Source of the DNA: JBBEBE01 sp040882505
Lineage (GTDB): Bacteria; Bacteroidota; Rhodothermia; Balneolales; Balneolaceae
Direction of reading: 5' to 3'
DNA length: 64,000 nt
Assembly: GCA_040882505.1 (NCBI GenBank)
Contig: JBBEBE010000002.1
Coordinates: forward strand, 1-64,000
Made by a program: the position numbers and the translations under genes
Notes under the pieces: generated by a model
Database searches by the model: none
What the model was told of the DNA's origin: nothing
Seen by the model: the letters and a program-made list of their open reading frames with translations, nothing else
Part shown: positions 33,983 to 43,378 of the stretch, one piece after another
Numbering within the stretch: the first letter of the stretch is position 1
Layout: each line of letters starts with the position of its first letter

Positions 33983-35857
33983 TTATTTCAGCAACCACTG
34001 CACACCCAGCTGCAGATGGATGTTTCGAAGGTCGTTCCAGGTGAACGACTCCCAGCCCCACTCGGGTCCGTAGTGATCGTAATCGAACCGACCGTAGTTC
34101 ATCATCGTGGTCCAAGAGGCGGTCCCGGTCAGAGCGACGGGCCCGATGAACCAGAGGCCATCCAGGCCCACCGTCAGATCGGTCCGGTGGCGTTTGTAGT
34201 CTCCCCAAGAGGCATCACGACCCAGCGACTGGTCATATTCGTAATGGAACTGGTTATTGTCGGCCTCCCGCCGAAAAAAGACCCCCACACGCCCCCAATC
34301 CGTGAGCGCCTCCACGTGCAAAAACTGGCTGTTGGATCCCGGCCCGATGGCCGCTCCGAGGATCTTCCCTCGGTGGGTGTGCCCTTGGGGAACGGCGGGG
34401 TTGGTATAGCGATACCCTTGAGGGCGCACAAGAGACAGATAGGAAGCGGTCAGATTCGTCAACTCGGTATGGACCCGGACCCATCGGGCCAGGGAACTCG
34501 GAAAGAGCTTCCGAAACCCGAACGAGTACCCACTACTGTGGTGTGGCTCCATCAAAAAATCCCGCCAGTCCCAGGCGTAATCATCCCGCATGAACTCTCC
34601 AAAGATCTCAAAACGGGACTCCGGCCAGATCCATCGCGCGTAGATCGAGTTGACGGCGTAGCGTACTTGGCGGTCGTTGTCTTCACCTTGCGTTTTCCGC
34701 AGTCGCTGCAGCTGGAACGGATCCAGCACGGCGCGAATGTCCCCCCATGTCCGGTTCCCGTCCGGCAACGGGGAGTGAACCATTCGAATCATTCCCAGGG
34801 AGAGATCGGGCAGGAGGGTCGGGGTCCAGGTGAGGTGAAGTCCACTTAAATAACGATCCACACCCTCCCCGTACCCGAATTCAGAACCGGAGAGATCCAG
34901 ACTCCCGCCAGCGCCCAACCGATCCAACTGGTCGAATGAAAGCTCGCTTAGCGCCGGATGATACCATTCGGAGTGTGCCGGTTTTCCGCCCACCCAACGC
35001 ACGTGCAGGTCGCCGACCCACGGGATGGAGACCGGATGACGGGTGCCGATAAACGTATGCGCGAATCCCGGGGCGTTGGTGCTCATCGTCAGCGGATACC
35101 GCCCCGCCGGTCCCCACCAGAGTGGATCGGTACCGTAACCCACCTCGAATGCGCCGTAGTGCAGGCGGATGGAGCTGTGACCGGGATCCAGCGTCCAAAA
35201 AGGGTCCGGGCCGAACCGGAAGGGAGCGTCCAGGCGGTCGCCGATTCCTTCCGTTGTGTACCAGGACTCTCCATCCGGGTTCCGCGGAACGAATCGGGGA
35301 GCCGGGAAGTCATTGTTTTGCTGCCAGATCAGCTGCGGCCGAAGAGAGAGCGTTAGATAGTCAGAGACAAGATATCCCCCCGCAAACCACTCTGTGGTCA
35401 TCCCCTTTCCGTACCATGCGGCCGCGTTATTCTCCCCGTGGGGATGGCTGGAGTTGGTGGTCAGTTGAAACGTTGGGTTCCAAAGCCCCCATCGAACAGG
35501 GTAGCGTTCACCCACGACGGGCAGGTCGAGCGAGTGCTCCATGCGGGGCAAGGGTCGTTCCCACCACCGCGAGGAACCGGGTGCCTCCTCCGTAACCACG
35601 TTCGAATCCGGGTCCACTTCCGGTCCCGATTCGTCTCCACGTTCAAAAAACCCATCTTCCACTCTCCAAACCGGTCGCTGGGTGAGCCCGATGTTCGTCT
35701 CCCCGCGAAGGAGCTCCTGCAATCGTAGCTGCTCCTCTTCCAGCCCGCCGACCGGCAATACCTGGGCGTGGAGCGGGCTTGGGCTCAACACCGTGACTGC
35801 AATGATGAGCAGAAAACCGAAGAGGCACGCGCGATATGGAGCGGCGAACAAACTCAC
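33983..35857 (-). CDS. capsule assembly Wzi-family outer-membrane protein (first copy)
   Basis: The 624-residue product has a signal peptide (FGFLLIIAVTVLSPSPLHAQ). The mature part matches Wzi-like barrels of Bacteroidota: GETNIGLTQRPVWR, NAAAWYGKGMTTEWFAGGYL, FRFGPDPFWTLDPGHSSIRL followed by HYGAFEVGYGTDPLWWGPAG, FIGTRHPV, and a C-terminal barrel strand ending VQWLLK. Wzi proteins bind capsule to the outer membrane. The GTG at 35857 overlaps the stop of the upstream lipoprotein gene (GTGA), and the frame is open well upstream of that. It is a paralogue of the protein at 36461-38173, with nearly the same order of motifs. Confidence 0.8.
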   Translation of the reverse strand: MSLFAAPYRACLFGFLLIIAVTVLSPSPLHAQVLPVGGLEEEQLRLQELLRGETNIGLTQRPVWRVEDGFFERGDESGPEVDPDSNVVTEEAPGSSRWWERPLPRMEHSLDLPVVGERYPVRWGLWNPTFQLTTNSSHPHGENNAAAWYGKGMTTEWFAGGYLVSDYLTLSLRPQLIWQQNNDFPAPRFVPRNPDGESWYTTEGIGDRLDAPFRFGPDPFWTLDPGHSSIRLHYGAFEVGYGTDPLWWGPAGRYPLTMSTNAPGFAHTFIGTRHPVSIPWVGDLHVRWVGGKPAHSEWYHPALSELSFDQLDRLGAGGSLDLSGSEFGYGEGVDRYLSGLHLTWTPTLLPDLSLGMIRMVHSPLPDGNRTWGDIRAVLDPFQLQRLRKTQGEDNDRQVRYAVNSIYARWIWPESRFEIFGEFMRDDYAWDWRDFLMEPHHSSGYSFGFRKLFPSSLARWVRVHTELTNLTASYLSLVRPQGYRYTNPAVPQGHTHRGKILGAAIGPGSNSQFLHVEALTDWGRVGVFFRREADNNQFHYEYDQSLGRDASWGDYKRHRTDLTVGLDGLWFIGPVALTGTASWTTMMNYGRFDYDHYGPEWGWESFTWNDLRNIHLQLGVQWLLK

Positions 35858-36471
35858 GAGCCGGCCTCCCGGAAGATAGCGGTTACCTGCTGATCCTTGA
35901 AGATATTCATGATCTCCGGATTGGCCGGGCGATTGAACGTGAAATTTTCTCCACGCCACTGCACGAATTCCCAGCCGGGATCCGGTGTGGCAAGCAGTTC
36001 GATCTGTTGACCGTTCGCATAGGATCCGACCAGATTGCTACTGAAGTCGTGGTCGGTGTGCGCTTGTCGGTGCTCCACGGTCCCTTCTCCCTGGATGGTG
36101 ATGGTCAACGTGCGGGGCCTGGGTGTAAAATGAGCCACCAGGGTCATGTTCTCTTCAATCGTGAAGTGAATCGGGTTCTCGCCCGACTCCAAATCTCCAC
36201 TCCATCGATGAAACAGATACTCCGTGTCGGGACCGGGAATGGCGCGCAGCGTCACGGACTCTCCAGAGTTGAATGTTCGGGAAGGAGGGCTGGTGATCCC
36301 GGCATTGCCGGGAGCGGTTCGCACCTCCAAGGTGACAAGATCACTCTGTCCGACGAGATCGCACCCGGACAGGAGTCCGATACCCGACACACATCCTGCA
36401 ACCAACAGGAGGATCCATGAAGCGGACGGGATCGGATACCAGGACAGGGGGCGGGAACGATCAAAACGCAT
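35854..36471 (-). CDS. lipoprotein with InlB-type beta repeats
   Basis: The 205-residue protein has a lipoprotein-type leader: a hydrophobic stretch with LLLVAGC and then GIGLLSGC, either of which may be the lipid-carrying Cys; LLSGC fits best. The mature part holds two copies of the Gly-rich beta repeat known from InlB/Flg_new proteins: residues about 47-115 (TLEVRTAPGNAGITSPP to YLFHRWSGDLE and TLVAHFTP) and about 121-203 (LTITIQGEGTV to WEFVQWRGE and VTAIFREA). It sits between two Wzi paralogues, overlapping the upstream one by 11 bp and the downstream one by 4 bp. This points to a surface complex with them, an inference from position. Confidence 0.78.
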   Translation of the reverse strand: MRFDRSRPLSWYPIPSASWILLLVAGCVSGIGLLSGCDLVGQSDLVTLEVRTAPGNAGITSPPSRTFNSGESVTLRAIPGPDTEYLFHRWSGDLESGENPIHFTIEENMTLVAHFTPRPRTLTITIQGEGTVEHRQAHTDHDFSSNLVGSYANGQQIELLATPDPGWEFVQWRGENFTFNRPANPEIMNIFKDQQVTAIFREAGS

Positions 36472-38173
36472 AGGTTACTCCCATCTGAAACTGTACGTTG
36501 GTCAGGTCTCGTCGCTCGTGGTCCGCAAAGGGGAGCGTATAATCGCCGTAATCGAACCGACCGTAGTTGTAGAGCTTGCTCCAGACAAGCGAAGCGGTCA
36601 GGTAGTATGGCCCCGGTCCGTAAAGCATGTTGGCCCCCACGTTGAGATTCACTCGATGTCTGTAGTAATCCCCGTACGGCTCGTTGTTCAAGTTGCTGCC
36701 GATGGGGTTGCGTTGTACGTGATACGAGTCATTTTCCGCCACACGTTGCAGGAACGTTCCCACGCGCCAGTTCCCGCGATACCCCTCCAGTCCCAGATAC
36801 TGACTGGTGGATCCCGGCCCGATCGCCGCTCCCAAGACTTGTCCCCGGTTCGTATGACCGTGACGCACGGCGCTATGCGTGTAGTAGTACGCTTGATGGC
36901 GAACCATTTCCGTCATCGTGATGGCCAGATTGGTGATCTCCAGATGCGTCACATAGAAATCGGCCCAGGGGCCGTCGGAGGCTTTTCGGAAGCCGATGGC
37001 CCATGCGCTGTTGTGATGCGGCTCATTGGCGATATCACGGAGGTCGTAACTGTGATCTTCGCGAAAGAGCTCTCCCCAGATTTCGGCCCGGGCTTCGGGC
37101 ATGTGCAGGCGGGCATAGACCGAAGCGACTTGGTTTCGATTTCCCCCGACGCCATCGGAGTCCGGGTTGGTATCAGAAAGACTGACCTTTTGAATCGCGT
37201 CAAACATGGACAACACATTGCTCCACTGAAACCCGTCCGACTCGTTGATGTGATAGGCGCGGATAACTCCCAGCGTGAGCCCTTCCAGAAAGGGCGGGCT
37301 CCAGGAGGCGTGCAGGGCGTTGAGCATGCGCTTCTCGCCTGCCGTGCTCCCGTCGAAGTAGCCGGACTCTTGCGCATAGCCCACCATCCATTTGAATTGA
37401 ATGCGCCCCACCCACGGGATGCGAACCGGACGGCGAGTTCCGACAAAGGCGTGGTGGACTCCGGGCGCATGCGCGCTCATGGTGAGCGGGTAACGGGTGG
37501 CCGGCCCCCACTGTTGTGGCTCGGAACTATAGCCTGCCTCCACCGGTCCGGCATGCAGGCGGATGGAGCTGTAGCCCCAGTCCGTTGTCCAGAAAGGGTT
37601 CGGGCCGAACCGGAAGGGGGCATCCAGGCTGGTTCCGATCCCCTCAGCGATGTAGCGCGGCTCTCCATCACTGTTTGTGGGGACAAAGCGGGGCGTCAAG
37701 AAATCCAGATTTTGTTGCCAAACAATCTGTGGTTGCAGGGAGAGGGTCAAAAATCGGGAGGTGAGCCACACGCCCCCGCTCCACTCCAGGCTGTGACCCC
37801 GCCCGTACCAAGCGGCTGCGTTGTTCTCGCTGTACGGGATGCGGCTATTGTAGGTGTTTTGAACCGACAGGGAATGGGGGCCCGCTCGAAACCCGAGTGG
37901 CAGATCCATGGAGTACTGGTAGAGGGAACGATCCCACCAACCCGACACCTCTCGATCGCCTGGCTCCATTGTACGCCTATACGCGTCCCACGAGTAGGGG
38001 CGTTGGGTAACAGGGAGATAGGGGTCCTCGTAAAGCAGAGCCCGAATGGAGAGCTGTTGGTCGGCCAGGCTGTGAACGGGCAGCGATTGTCCAATTGCCT
38101 CATGAGCTGGACGGAATGTGGCCAGCAAACCCAAAAGGATCGCAATTTGTATTGGTAAGCGGTTTCTGTTCAT
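36461..38173 (-). CDS. capsule assembly Wzi-family outer-membrane protein (second copy)
   Basis: The 570-residue product has a signal peptide (LPIQIAILLGLLATF to EAIGQ) and the same barrel signatures as the paralogue at 33983-35857: NNAAAWYGRGHSLEWSGGVW, FRFGPNPFWTTDWGYSSIRL, QWGPATRYPLTMSAHAPGVH, FVGTRRPV and NRGQVLGAAIGPGSTSQYLG. It ends with a terminal aromatic strand (QFQMGVTYAF). The frame is open for 21 more codons upstream; ATG 38173 starts directly before the signal peptide. It is the first gene of a three-gene operon read leftwards. Both copies are slightly longer than E. coli Wzi. Confidence 0.8.
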   Translation of the reverse strand: MNRNRLPIQIAILLGLLATFRPAHEAIGQSLPVHSLADQQLSIRALLYEDPYLPVTQRPYSWDAYRRTMEPGDREVSGWWDRSLYQYSMDLPLGFRAGPHSLSVQNTYNSRIPYSENNAAAWYGRGHSLEWSGGVWLTSRFLTLSLQPQIVWQQNLDFLTPRFVPTNSDGEPRYIAEGIGTSLDAPFRFGPNPFWTTDWGYSSIRLHAGPVEAGYSSEPQQWGPATRYPLTMSAHAPGVHHAFVGTRRPVRIPWVGRIQFKWMVGYAQESGYFDGSTAGEKRMLNALHASWSPPFLEGLTLGVIRAYHINESDGFQWSNVLSMFDAIQKVSLSDTNPDSDGVGGNRNQVASVYARLHMPEARAEIWGELFREDHSYDLRDIANEPHHNSAWAIGFRKASDGPWADFYVTHLEITNLAITMTEMVRHQAYYYTHSAVRHGHTNRGQVLGAAIGPGSTSQYLGLEGYRGNWRVGTFLQRVAENDSYHVQRNPIGSNLNNEPYGDYYRHRVNLNVGANMLYGPGPYYLTASLVWSKLYNYGRFDYGDYTLPFADHERRDLTNVQFQMGVTYAF

Positions 38174-38337
38174 CGGACCAAGGACAACTCGGATAACGAA
38201 AGGCAACAAGATAGGAGGATGAGAGAGCAAATCCATTCCAAACGATCAAAAAACGACTTACAGGAGTGCCTGAAAATGGATACATTTCGGCTTGCAATTG
38301 TTTTGGTGCCAGGATTGCGGAAAACGATTTTTTGGAA

Positions 38338-39120
38338 ATGCAGAGTTGGATGGGAATGACAGGAACACAAGAGATGATGAGCCGTCTCATCGAAATCGCC
38401 CGGGAGGCGGGCGAAGCGATCATGGAGATCTATAACGGACAGATCCGCGTGGAGAAGAAAGATGACGACTCGCCACTCACCATGGCCGATCTGGCCGCTC
38501 ACCACATGATCAAAGAGGCTCTTGAAGAGTTGTGGCCGGATATCCCTGTTCTCTCCGAGGAGGGGGGGATTCCGGAACACGCCGTCCGAAGCAAGTGGGA
38601 GCGATTCTGGTTGGTTGATCCGCTGGACGGGACCAAAGAGTTTATCAAACGAAACGGGGAGTTCACCGTCAATATTGCGCTGATTGAGCAGAACAGACCC
38701 GCGATGGGTGTGGTTCACGTTCCGGCGCGGAAGACGACCTACTACGGGCAAAGCGGGAATGGGAGTTTTCGAATCCGGCGAAATCGGGATCCGGAGCGGA
38801 TCTATTCCAACATTCCGGAGGCGGGGCAAGCGCTCAACGTCGTCACCAGTCGATCTCACGGATCGGAAGATCTGAAAGGCATGTTGACCGAGAAAGGGAT
38901 CACGGTCGGGGAGATGATTCCGGCCGGCAGCTCCCTCAAGTTCTGCCTGGTGGCCGAAGGAACGGCAGATCTCTATCCGCGGCTTGGCCCCACGATGGAG
39001 TGGGATACGGCGGCAGGAGACGCGGTCTTTCGGTACTCCGGCCGGGACGGAGAGCGGAAATCACCGCTCGAATACAACAAGGAATCCCTGCTGAATGACG
39101 GATTCATGATCGGTCTTTGA
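38338..39120 (+). CDS. cysQ: 3'(2'),5'-bisphosphate nucleotidase, CysQ/inositol-monophosphatase family
   Basis: The roughly 260-residue phosphatase has the family metal sites: KKDDDSPLTMADLAAHHMI, the Glu pair in VLSEEGG, WLVDPLDGTKEFIKRNGEFT and EWDTAAGDAVFRYSGRD. WLVDPLDGTKEFI with FTVNIALI is characteristic of CysQ, which hydrolyses 3'-phosphoadenosine 5'-phosphate, a by-product of sulfation. The frame is open from 38266, but homologues start close to TQEMMSRLIEIAREAG, so ATG 38338, 38350 or 38356 is the start; 38338 is used. Its place beside polysaccharide genes could mean that sulfated polymer is made here, but no sulfotransferase was seen. Confidence 0.85.
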   Translation: MQSWMGMTGTQEMMSRLIEIAREAGEAIMEIYNGQIRVEKKDDDSPLTMADLAAHHMIKEALEELWPDIPVLSEEGGIPEHAVRSKWERFWLVDPLDGTKEFIKRNGEFTVNIALIEQNRPAMGVVHVPARKTTYYGQSGNGSFRIRRNRDPERIYSNIPEAGQALNVVTSRSHGSEDLKGMLTEKGITVGEMIPAGSSLKFCLVAEGTADLYPRLGPTMEWDTAAGDAVFRYSGRDGERKSPLEYNKESLLNDGFMIGL

Positions 39121-39251
39121 TGTTGATTCCATCCGAAGGAAAATCGTGAATTCATGTTTATATAAGCCATTCAAAAATGGTACATTTTCGGCTGGTTCAA
39201 GCGATTTGATCCGTATGCAGGGTAGAGTGAATGAAATGAATTGCGTGGAAT

Positions 39252-40445
39252 ATGAGTGAAAAGGACAGTCCCGATAGGAAGCCGGGTGCCCGGAGAGGTG
39301 ATGATCGGCCGGAAATCCGGTACGTACCGGTCGAGTATGTCCATACCGGCAGGACGGACGAAGACGAGATCGACCTGCTGGATTTGATCAAAACTCTTTG
39401 GGATGGCCGAAGGATCATTCTGATGAGCGTCATCGCCTGTTTCTTTCTGGGACTGTTCATCTTCTTTTTTAGTGCCAGAGAGTATGAGTCGGAAGCGATT
39501 CTGATTCAGGAACAGACACAACAGTCCGTCGGGAACAACGCACTGCTTCGGCAGTTTGGCGGAGGGGAAGTGAATGTTCAGAATGAAGGAATCCCGGCAT
39601 CTCTTTATCCCCGGATAATTGAGAGTGTGGAGTTTCAGCTGCAGCTGGCCAACCGGGAGATAGAGTTTGGGTCCCTGGATACAACTCTGACGGCCATGGA
39701 CTATTTCAACAACCACTACAGCCCGCCCGTTACGAAACTGGTTGCAGACGGGCTAATCGATTATACCGTAAAACTGCCATTTACACTCTACCGACATATT
39801 CGGAATCTGTTCCGGGATGATTCATCAATGGTGAGTTCAGCTCTACCCGGTGGAGTGGATAGTCGGTTTATGGTTTTGAACCCGGTGGAGCGACGCGCAC
39901 TATCAATGATGCAGGAGCGAATGACTTTGGAACAAGAAGGAAGCTTGTTGACGTTCACAGTCCGCATGCCTGATGCGAATGCGGCTGCGGAGCTGAATCA
40001 CTATGTAATTGAACAGATACAGGAGTACATCACCGATTACCAGATTGAGAAGTATCGGCAGACTCTCGAGTATGTGGAGACGCAATTTGAAGATGCCCAA
40101 GAGCGCTACGAAGAAGCTCAGCTCGCGCTGGCACGGTTTAATGATCAGAATGTCCAACTAACGACGGCTGTTGCCCGAACCCGCTTGGAGGACCTCCAGA
40201 ACCGCCGGAACATCACCTACAATGTCTACAACAACCTGGCGCAGGAGGTGGAGCGATCCCGTACCCGTCTTCAGGAGGAAACCCCGATTTTTAATGTGCT
40301 TCAGCGGCCAAGATTACCGCACAGCGCCGGGGGGCGGTTCATGTTGATTCCCGTAGTGTTTATTCTTCTGGGCGGATTTGTCGGTGTTTCCATTGTGTTT
40401 GGCCGGCAGGCCTGGCAAGTGGTCTCTACACGGATCTTGGAATGA
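39252..40445 (+). CDS. Wzz-type polysaccharide chain-length regulator (second copy)
   Basis: The 397-residue inner-membrane protein has a hydrophilic acidic N-terminus, TM1 at about residues 55-74 (RIILMSVIACFFLGLFIFFF), a periplasmic coiled-coil region (about 255-340) and TM2 at about 362-385 (LIPVVFILLGGFVGVSIVFG), preceded by RPRLPHSAG. It parallels the protein at 16922-18163 in length and in the late helix (LQEETPIFNVL). The following gene, 28 bases downstream, is an ABC exporter, repeating the Wzz-ABC order. It probably sets chain length for the polymer of the second module. Confidence 0.85.
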   Translation: MSEKDSPDRKPGARRGDDRPEIRYVPVEYVHTGRTDEDEIDLLDLIKTLWDGRRIILMSVIACFFLGLFIFFFSAREYESEAILIQEQTQQSVGNNALLRQFGGGEVNVQNEGIPASLYPRIIESVEFQLQLANREIEFGSLDTTLTAMDYFNNHYSPPVTKLVADGLIDYTVKLPFTLYRHIRNLFRDDSSMVSSALPGGVDSRFMVLNPVERRALSMMQERMTLEQEGSLLTFTVRMPDANAAAELNHYVIEQIQEYITDYQIEKYRQTLEYVETQFEDAQERYEEAQLALARFNDQNVQLTTAVARTRLEDLQNRRNITYNVYNNLAQEVERSRTRLQEETPIFNVLQRPRLPHSAGGRFMLIPVVFILLGGFVGVSIVFGRQAWQVVSTRILE

Positions 40446-40473
40446 AAACCAACAACCATAATCGAATAGTCTT

Positions 40474-42279
40474 TTGCTCGACTCATTAAAAAAGATATAC
40501 CGTCTCTTTCCACGAAAAGATCATCTGAAACTCCTGATCCTGCTTGGAATGATGATCGTGGGGGCGGCTCTTGAGGTATTGGGAATCGGGATGATTCCGG
40601 TCTTCGTGGTGGCGGTCTCCAACCCGGAGAATCTGATGACCTATCCGGTATTGGGGAGTCTGTTGGAGTACGTAAATATCACGACGGCCGAAGAGCTTGT
40701 AGTCTATGGAGCTCTGTTGTTGATTGGCGTCTACATTCTGAAAAACTCCTACTTGAGTTGGTTTATCTACCTAAAGAAACGATTTGTTGCCAATCGAGGG
40801 GTCATGTTGGAAAATCGTCTTTTTAAAGCCTATATGACCTCTCCCTATACGTTTTACATTAGTCGAAACTCGGCAGAATTACTTCGGAATGTGACAGCTG
40901 AAACCAAAAGAGTGGTGGATGGTGTAATGATTCCATTTCTGGAGTTGGCGCTTAATGTAACCATGTTTGTCTTCATTTTGGGAACTCTTCTGGTACTGGA
41001 GCCCTTGATTTCAGTGGTGACGATTCTGTTTCTGGGTGGTGGGGGTGGAGTTTTTCTAAGGTATACTCGGCTCAAAAACCGGGATTTTGGCCGCCAGGAT
41101 CGAGAGGCACGTAGTTTGAAGAACAAGACCGTCCTTCAGGGACTCGGCGGGTTGAAAGTATCCCGAGTGCTAAACAGAGAAAAGCTTTTTTTACAGGAGT
41201 ATGGCCATTGGGCGGAAAAGAGCAAGGTTGCAAACATCTACAAGTATGTGGTTCAACAACTTCCCAAGCATATTATCGAAACTCTGGCAGTAATTGGAAT
41301 CCTCTTGATTGCTTTGATTCTGGTTTGGGAAGGAAGGGCCATTGCGGCCATTATTCCTGTATTGTCTCTGTTTGGAGCGGCGACAGTACGTCTAATGCCG
41401 GCGTTCAATCAAGTGATTTCACAGACGGCCAATATCCAATACAATGCACCCTCTGTAGATGTGATTTACGACGACTTGAAGCAGTTGGAGAGTCAATATC
41501 AGGAGTTTCGAAAGGATGTTTTACAGGATAAGCATGCCATTCTCCCATTGAGTCAGGAGATTCAAATTCGTGATCTTACCTATCGGTATCCGGAACAGGA
41601 AGATTTAGCAGTTGAAAAAGTGAACCTGACTATTCCCAGAGGTGCCGCTATTGCATTTGTGGGAGAGTCAGGTGCCGGGAAGACCACGATGGCCGATCTG
41701 ATTTTGGGGCTGTTGACTCCAGAGCATGGAGCCATCAAAGTGGACGGTGTTGATATTGCCACAAATATTCGAGGTTGGCAGCAAAACATTGGGTACATCC
41801 CCCAGCAAATCTATCTGCTGGACGATACGATTTGCCGGAATATCGCTTTTGGCATTCCGGACGACCTGATTGACGAAGAGAAGATTGACTTTTCGATCAA
41901 AGCTGCCCAACTGGAAGAGTTAATGGTGCGATTGCCGGACGGGCTTGATACTGTAGTGGGAGAACGTGGAGTTCGGCTATCCGGCGGCCAGCAGCAACGT
42001 ATTGGAATTGCGCGGGTACTGTATGACAACCCTCAGGTCCTGGTGATGGACGAAGCCACTTCGGCTCTGGACAATATTACAGAAAAGTTTGTCATTGAAG
42101 CGATCGAAAATTTACGGGGAGATCGAACCATTATCATGATTGCTCACCGATTGACAACCGTACGGAAATGTGATGTAATCTACCTGATGAAAGAAGGGAA
42201 AATTGTGAATCAGGGAAGCTACGATGAACTACTGGTGACGAGCCGGGATTTCAGGGAAATGAACTTGATGGCTGATTAA
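40474..42279 (+). CDS. ABC transporter, fused membrane and ATPase domains (PglK/MsbA type, second copy)
   Basis: The 601-residue half-transporter has six predicted helices in residues 15-310 and an ATPase domain with Walker A FVGESGAGKTTMADLILG near residue 394, signature LSGGQQQRIGIARVL, Walker B VLVMDEATSALDN and H-loop IAHRLTTVRK. It resembles PglK-like lipid-linked oligosaccharide flippases. The start is TTG at 40474, with LDSLKKIYRLFPRKD as the amphipathic N-terminus. It is followed 37 bases later by rfbB. Codon and base use are already more AT-rich than in the first ABC copy. Confidence 0.88.
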   Translation: MLDSLKKIYRLFPRKDHLKLLILLGMMIVGAALEVLGIGMIPVFVVAVSNPENLMTYPVLGSLLEYVNITTAEELVVYGALLLIGVYILKNSYLSWFIYLKKRFVANRGVMLENRLFKAYMTSPYTFYISRNSAELLRNVTAETKRVVDGVMIPFLELALNVTMFVFILGTLLVLEPLISVVTILFLGGGGGVFLRYTRLKNRDFGRQDREARSLKNKTVLQGLGGLKVSRVLNREKLFLQEYGHWAEKSKVANIYKYVVQQLPKHIIETLAVIGILLIALILVWEGRAIAAIIPVLSLFGAATVRLMPAFNQVISQTANIQYNAPSVDVIYDDLKQLESQYQEFRKDVLQDKHAILPLSQEIQIRDLTYRYPEQEDLAVEKVNLTIPRGAAIAFVGESGAGKTTMADLILGLLTPEHGAIKVDGVDIATNIRGWQQNIGYIPQQIYLLDDTICRNIAFGIPDDLIDEEKIDFSIKAAQLEELMVRLPDGLDTVVGERGVRLSGGQQQRIGIARVLYDNPQVLVMDEATSALDNITEKFVIEAIENLRGDRTIIMIAHRLTTVRKCDVIYLMKEGKIVNQGSYDELLVTSRDFREMNLMAD

Positions 42280-42316
42280 AATCCTTTAAATCTTTAATCA
42301 TGGAGTACATTTACAG

Positions 42317-43378
42317 ATGAAATATCTAATTACAGGTGGCGCAGGATTTATTGGCTCTGCACTGATCCGTTTTCTGATTCAAAACACGGATCATGAAGTT
42401 ATTAACCTGGATAAGTTGACGTATGCAGGCCATCTGGAATCACTGGATTCTGTCCAGAATTCAGAAAAATACTATTTTAAGAAAATTGATATCTGTAATT
42501 CTGATGACCTGCACAGGGTTTTTTCTGAGTACGAGCCAGATGTGGTGATGCATTTGGCTGCTGAGTCGCATGTTGACCGATCAATCGATGGATCAGCAGA
42601 GTTTATCGAAACGAATATTAATGGCACTCATGTCTTGCTTGAAGAAGCTCGCCAATATTGGAGCCAGTTATCTACAGAAAAAAAAGAAGCATTTCGTTTC
42701 TTACATGTTTCTACAGACGAAGTGTACGGGGCATTGGGGTCAGAAGGTTTTTTTACAGAAACAACATCCTATAATCCACGTTCGCCCTATTCTGCTAGCA
42801 AGGCAGCTTCGGATCATTTAGTGAGGGCATGGTACCATACATACGGCCTTCCTGTTTTGATTACAAATTGCTCAAATAACTATGGTCCCTATCAGTTCCC
42901 TGAAAAGTTGATTCCGGTAGTTATTTTAAAAGCTCTTCAGAGCAAACAGATACCCGTATATGGAACCGGAGATAACGTTCGGGATTGGCTTTATGTGGAC
43001 GATCACGTTCGTGCACTACTGAGAGTAGTGGAGAAAGGCACTTCTGGAGAAACATACAACGTTGGAGGGCATAACGAGAAGACCAATATTGATGTCGTTC
43101 ATACGATCTGTGATACTCTGGAAGATCTTGTTCCAAATGATTCAGATGATAACCGTTATCGGGATCTGATCACGTTTGTAACTGATCGACCCGGGCATGA
43201 TTTTCGATATGCGATTGATGCAGAGAAAATCGAACGTGAATTAGGCTGGAAACCTGAGGAGACCTTTGAGTCTGGTATCAAGCGGACGATTGAATGGTAC
43301 GTAAACAATATTGACTGGTGTGAAAAAGTAACAGAGAACAATTATAATCTTGAACGACTAGGAATGAACACACAATGA
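42317..43378 (+). CDS. rfbB: dTDP-glucose 4,6-dehydratase
   Basis: The 353-residue NAD enzyme makes dTDP-4-keto-6-deoxyglucose, the precursor of rhamnose and 4-amino-6-deoxy sugars. Signatures are ITGGAGFIGSALIRFLI, LAAESHVDRSIDGSAEF, FLHVSTDEVYGAL with the catalytic Thr/Asp/Glu, SPYSASKAASDHLVRAW with the Tyr-Lys pair, NNYGPYQFPEKLIPV and ETYNVGGHNEKTN. Length and order are standard for RmlB. The ATGA overlap with the next gene shows tight coupling to rfbA. The rmlC and rmlD genes for rhamnose are missing from this operon, so the keto-sugar most likely feeds the aminotransferase that follows. Confidence 0.95.
   Translation: MKYLITGGAGFIGSALIRFLIQNTDHEVINLDKLTYAGHLESLDSVQNSEKYYFKKIDICNSDDLHRVFSEYEPDVVMHLAAESHVDRSIDGSAEFIETNINGTHVLLEEARQYWSQLSTEKKEAFRFLHVSTDEVYGALGSEGFFTETTSYNPRSPYSASKAASDHLVRAWYHTYGLPVLITNCSNNYGPYQFPEKLIPVVILKALQSKQIPVYGTGDNVRDWLYVDDHVRALLRVVEKGTSGETYNVGGHNEKTNIDVVHTICDTLEDLVPNDSDDNRYRDLITFVTDRPGHDFRYAIDAEKIERELGWKPEETFESGIKRTIEWYVNNIDWCEKVTENNYNLERLGMNTQ

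Noticed and set aside
36224..38158. A 644-codon forward frame opposite the second Wzi gene and the lipoprotein gene
   Set aside because: Shadow of conserved reverse-strand genes; no signal peptide or motif.
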